Below, piece after piece: positions 6,084 through 8,355 of a stretch of 8,355 bases of DNA. The DNA comes from Candidatus Woesearchaeota archaeon. GTDB lineage: Archaea; Nanobdellota; Nanobdellia; Woesearchaeales; GW2011-AR4. Position 1 is the stretch's first letter. Every line of letters begins with the position of its first letter. Location of the stretch: the NCBI GenBank assembly GCA_016784195.1, contig JADHVE010000054.1:1-8355 (forward strand). Direction: 5' to 3'. The position numbers and the translations under genes were made by a program. Under the pieces are notes generated by a model. It did no database searches and was not told where the DNA came from. It was given only the letters and a program-made list of their open reading frames with translations.

Positions 6084-8355
6084 ATGGTAAAAAAGACTGA
6101 TTTTTCAAAGTATGGGTATGTTCTTAAGAGGATGATGGTAGATAAGAGTGGACAAACTAACCCCTCAGATAAGGAAGAACTTCGAGCTGAAATTATATCA
6201 GAAGAGCAAAGAAGAAGGGAGAGGTCAGAGAGGGAAACAGTCGAAGAACAAGCACAAAGAGAACACAACTATCGGATGGAGAACAAAAGGTTTAGAAAAC
6301 AAGAGAAAGATGATGAAGAACGGGAAGAAAAAGAAGAAAAGAGAGGAGAGAAATGGAAAGTAACTAGAGCGAAAGAATGGGTTGAAGGTAAAGGAAAAAG
6401 AGCTAAGGAAGTTATGCGGGGAGATATTGCCGGTGCTGGTGGTGAGGTTGGCGGCTGGATGTTTATTTTAATGACTGTTCTGTTGTATATCTTTGATATG
6501 TTCTTCCGTTATAATGGCATAAATGCCCAAAGATTTCTGGATAATCTGAGGTTTACTAGTGTTGAAAGTTATATTGGATGGTTTTTTAACAGCATTGTTT
6601 TGACCTTATTAATAGCATATTGGGTTTTATACAGACCAGATCCAAAAGAGTTTATCTCGTGGTTTTTAGTTGCTGAAGCACTTTCATTGATTATTTTTAT
6701 GGGGGGTATGGGCAGTATGCTTATCCACCTTTCATTTGTCATTACTTTTTATTTCCTTTATATAAGGTATTCTGCAAAAGAAGGTGCAGGAGGTTATGCC
6801 GGAGCAAATTACATTTTCTTTTTTCTCTTAGTCTTTGATTTTTTTGGTTATGGGATACTTGCAGAGATTGTCAAGAATCCGATTGTGTCCAACAGGCTAA
6901 TAATTCCTATATGGTTTTATTTTGCGTTGATATATACCCATGAAAAAGAAAGAAGTTTCTGGATTAACATGGTTATAGTTATAGTTATACTGATGAATGT
7001 GTTTTATTTTGTCGGTGGAATAGACGGCTTGAGGAGCATGAGTGCTACATTGACAACTGAAGAAAAACAGGAGGGAATAAATTTTTTAAGGACTGGGTGG
7101 AAAAATTTTGCAGACAGCTGGAAACAAGCACTGGAGGGTTTAAGTGCAGATATGGATGCTCAGCTCATACAAGCTTCAGGAGGGTATTACCAAGGCAAAG
7201 TAGAGAAAAATAAGATTGGTCCGTTAGGTGTTTTTATAAACAAGCTAAAAACTTCCCAGCCAAGATATTATGAAAAAGAGAAAGTTATTATCTGGGGCAC
7301 AGTAGAAGCACTAAGCCTTGGAGAGGGAATTAATGTAGAAATCAAATGTCATAAGAAAGATGAGGAAAAATACGCTACTGAAGTTATTCCGAAGGAACAG
7401 CCTTTTACAATGTACAGCAAGGAAATCAGAGATTTTGAGTGTGTTTTTGATCCAAGTGAAGAAATGGAAACTCCATGGTACGCTGATTTGGGAATACATA
7501 CCATAGCTGTTGATGCTGAATTTAATTTTGGAACATTGGCTTATCTGAAATCCTATTTTATAGATACAGAAAGAAAGAGAGATATGGTGAGGGAAGGGCT
7601 TGACCCTTTCAAGGAGTTTGGAATAAAAGATACTGAGCCTATAGCAGTTTATACTGACGGTCCTGTAATTATAGGGATGGAAACAACTTCTCCAATAATT
7701 GATGTTGGACAAGGAGCGATAACCCAGCCAAGGCTGGGAGTTACCTTAGAAAACAAGGAAGGCTGGGAAGGGGTAATAAGAAATTTGTCTGAATTGGTAA
7801 TTTTAACACCTCCTGGAGTAAATATAGATCTAAACTCGGAGCCATGTACTTTTGGTTTCGAGAAGTATGGAATTAAAAATTGTGAAGAAGATTCCTGCGT
7901 GAATTTAGAATACAATCCCTGCATGAAAGTTTGTGGATCTAATCCAGAAGAAAGTTGTGAAACAAAATGCGAAAAGGTAAAAGAAAGCTGCATAAGCGAC
8001 TGCAAAGTCATGTTTGGAGAGAATGAAGAAGAAGTTTATACTGGATATTCTTTAGATGTTAATAAATTAGAGCCTCGTGATGCGTTTAAAGATATAGACC
8101 GGTTTAGGTCGTTCAGCTGCAGGCTTAATGTGGAAGAAAGTGTTTTAGGCAACACCCCTATAACTGTCAAGTATTTCAGAGCAAAAGCAAGATATAACTA
8201 TGTGGTAAGTAAGGATATTGATGTGCAGATACAGTCAGCACCTGGGACTGCTGGGAAGGTTAGTGAAAAAGTTGAGATATCAGAATTAGTTCCAGGGAAT
8301 ATAGGTGAAAAGATTAAAACTCATGCTAGAAGTATTCTTGGAATAGGGAATGTAG
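6084..8355 (+). CDS. Large uncharacterised membrane protein: coiled coil, seven membrane segments, cysteine-rich ectodomain (3' end off window)
   Basis: I recognise no family. The frame is open for 757 codons and runs off the right edge. An in-frame TAA at 6078-6080 makes ATG 6084 the first usable start; ATGs at 6132 and 6135 are alternatives. Residues about 30-110 are densely charged, rich in Glu, Arg and Lys, and likely a cytoplasmic coiled coil. About seven hydrophobic segments follow: 125-143, 164-183, 190-208, 210-228, 241-262, 271-285 and 292-311. With the N-terminus inside, the long remainder lies outside. It includes an amphipathic stretch (328-365), beta-rich sequence (about 395-590), a cysteine cluster (588-640) and further beta sequence with Y-N-Y (704-706). 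All 12 cysteines (422 to 679) lie in this outer part, which supports the topology and suggests disulfides. A surface-assembly, adhesion or sensing role is possible but unproven. Confidence 0.8.
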   Translation, partial: MVKKTDFSKYGYVLKRMMVDKSGQTNPSDKEELRAEIISEEQRRRERSERETVEEQAQREHNYRMENKRFRKQEKDDEEREEKEEKRGEKWKVTRAKEWVEGKGKRAKEVMRGDIAGAGGEVGGWMFILMTVLLYIFDMFFRYNGINAQRFLDNLRFTSVESYIGWFFNSIVLTLLIAYWVLYRPDPKEFISWFLVAEALSLIIFMGGMGSMLIHLSFVITFYFLYIRYSAKEGAGGYAGANYIFFFLLVFDFFGYGILAEIVKNPIVSNRLIIPIWFYFALIYTHEKERSFWINMVIVIVILMNVFYFVGGIDGLRSMSATLTTEEKQEGINFLRTGWKNFADSWKQALEGLSADMDAQLIQASGGYYQGKVEKNKIGPLGVFINKLKTSQPRYYEKEKVIIWGTVEALSLGEGINVEIKCHKKDEEKYATEVIPKEQPFTMYSKEIRDFECVFDPSEEMETPWYADLGIHTIAVDAEFNFGTLAYLKSYFIDTERKRDMVREGLDPFKEFGIKDTEPIAVYTDGPVIIGMETTSPIIDVGQGAITQPRLGVTLENKEGWEGVIRNLSELVILTPPGVNIDLNSEPCTFGFEKYGIKNCEEDSCVNLEYNPCMKVCGSNPEESCETKCEKVKESCISDCKVMFGENEEEVYTGYSLDVNKLEPRDAFKDIDRFRSFSCRLNVEESVLGNTPITVKYFRAKARYNYVVSKDIDVQIQSAPGTAGKVSEKVEISELVPGNIGEKIKTHARSILGIGNV
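7845..8003 (+). other. Cysteine-rich cluster in the ectodomain of the large membrane protein
   Basis: Residues 588-640 contain nine cysteines: 588, 600, 605, 613, 617, 625, 629, 636 and 640. The last six form three Cys-x3-Cys pairs (613/617, 625/629 and 636/640) at similar spacing, as in PCMKVC, SCETKC and SCISDC. The pattern fits an alpha-helical, disulfide-stapled insertion between beta strands outside the cell. Metal binding is an alternative. Confidence 0.65.

Noticed and set aside
6148..6363. Lys/Glu/Arg-rich plus-strand frame of 71 codons
   Set aside because: It is a second-frame shadow of the purine-rich coiled-coil region of the large membrane protein, whose frame stays open far beyond it.
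7311..8011. Two minus-strand frames opposite the ectodomain region
   Set aside because: The plus-strand frame is continuous through both and shows a consistent topology and cysteine pattern; the minus-strand frames have no start signals or family motifs.

Overview
This AT-rich window most likely comes from an archaeon, probably a small-genome DPANN lineage (Woesearchaeota/Pacearchaeota-like). The evidence is a complete Pelota gene (an archaeal/eukaryal mRNA-surveillance factor), a TrmB-type regulator, a split-type transketolase N-terminal subunit, A/T-rich TATA boxes ahead of genes, and a 388-residue surface protein whose N-terminus resembles one I associate with DPANN genomes. The lineage is inferred from gene content, not from a marker comparison.

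The left half (1-4599) is read entirely from the minus strand. In transcription order it holds Pelota, an AMP-forming acetyl-CoA synthetase with a TTG start, a TrmB-family regulator, and a transketolase N-terminal subunit. The transketolase is cut short by an in-frame TAA, followed six codons later by an in-frame TAG, with recognisable family sequence continuing between and after them. The 205-base gap ahead of the TrmB gene holds interleaved inverted repeats and a possible hairpin over its ribosome binding site, and is the most structured non-coding stretch here. Both enzymes belong to central carbon metabolism (acetate activation and the non-oxidative pentose phosphate route), so the regulator may act on them or on itself.

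A 169-base divergent promoter region (4600-4768) separates the two halves. Its TATA boxes decide the start codons of both flanking genes and show that the longest possible reading frames overstate both proteins.

The right half (4769-8355) is read from the plus strand and encodes two uncharacterised envelope proteins. The first is a membrane-anchored protein with three tandem beta-rich repeats of about 85-90 residues. The second is a large protein that runs off the right edge (at least 757 residues). It has a highly charged cytoplasmic coiled coil, about seven membrane segments, and a long ectodomain that holds all twelve of its cysteines, nine of them in a compact cluster. I recognise no named family for either. 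They are the best candidates for undescribed biology here, perhaps as parts of a cell-surface assembly.

I saw no tRNA, rRNA, CRISPR array, transposase or integrase. No gene-free stretch exceeds about 205 bases.
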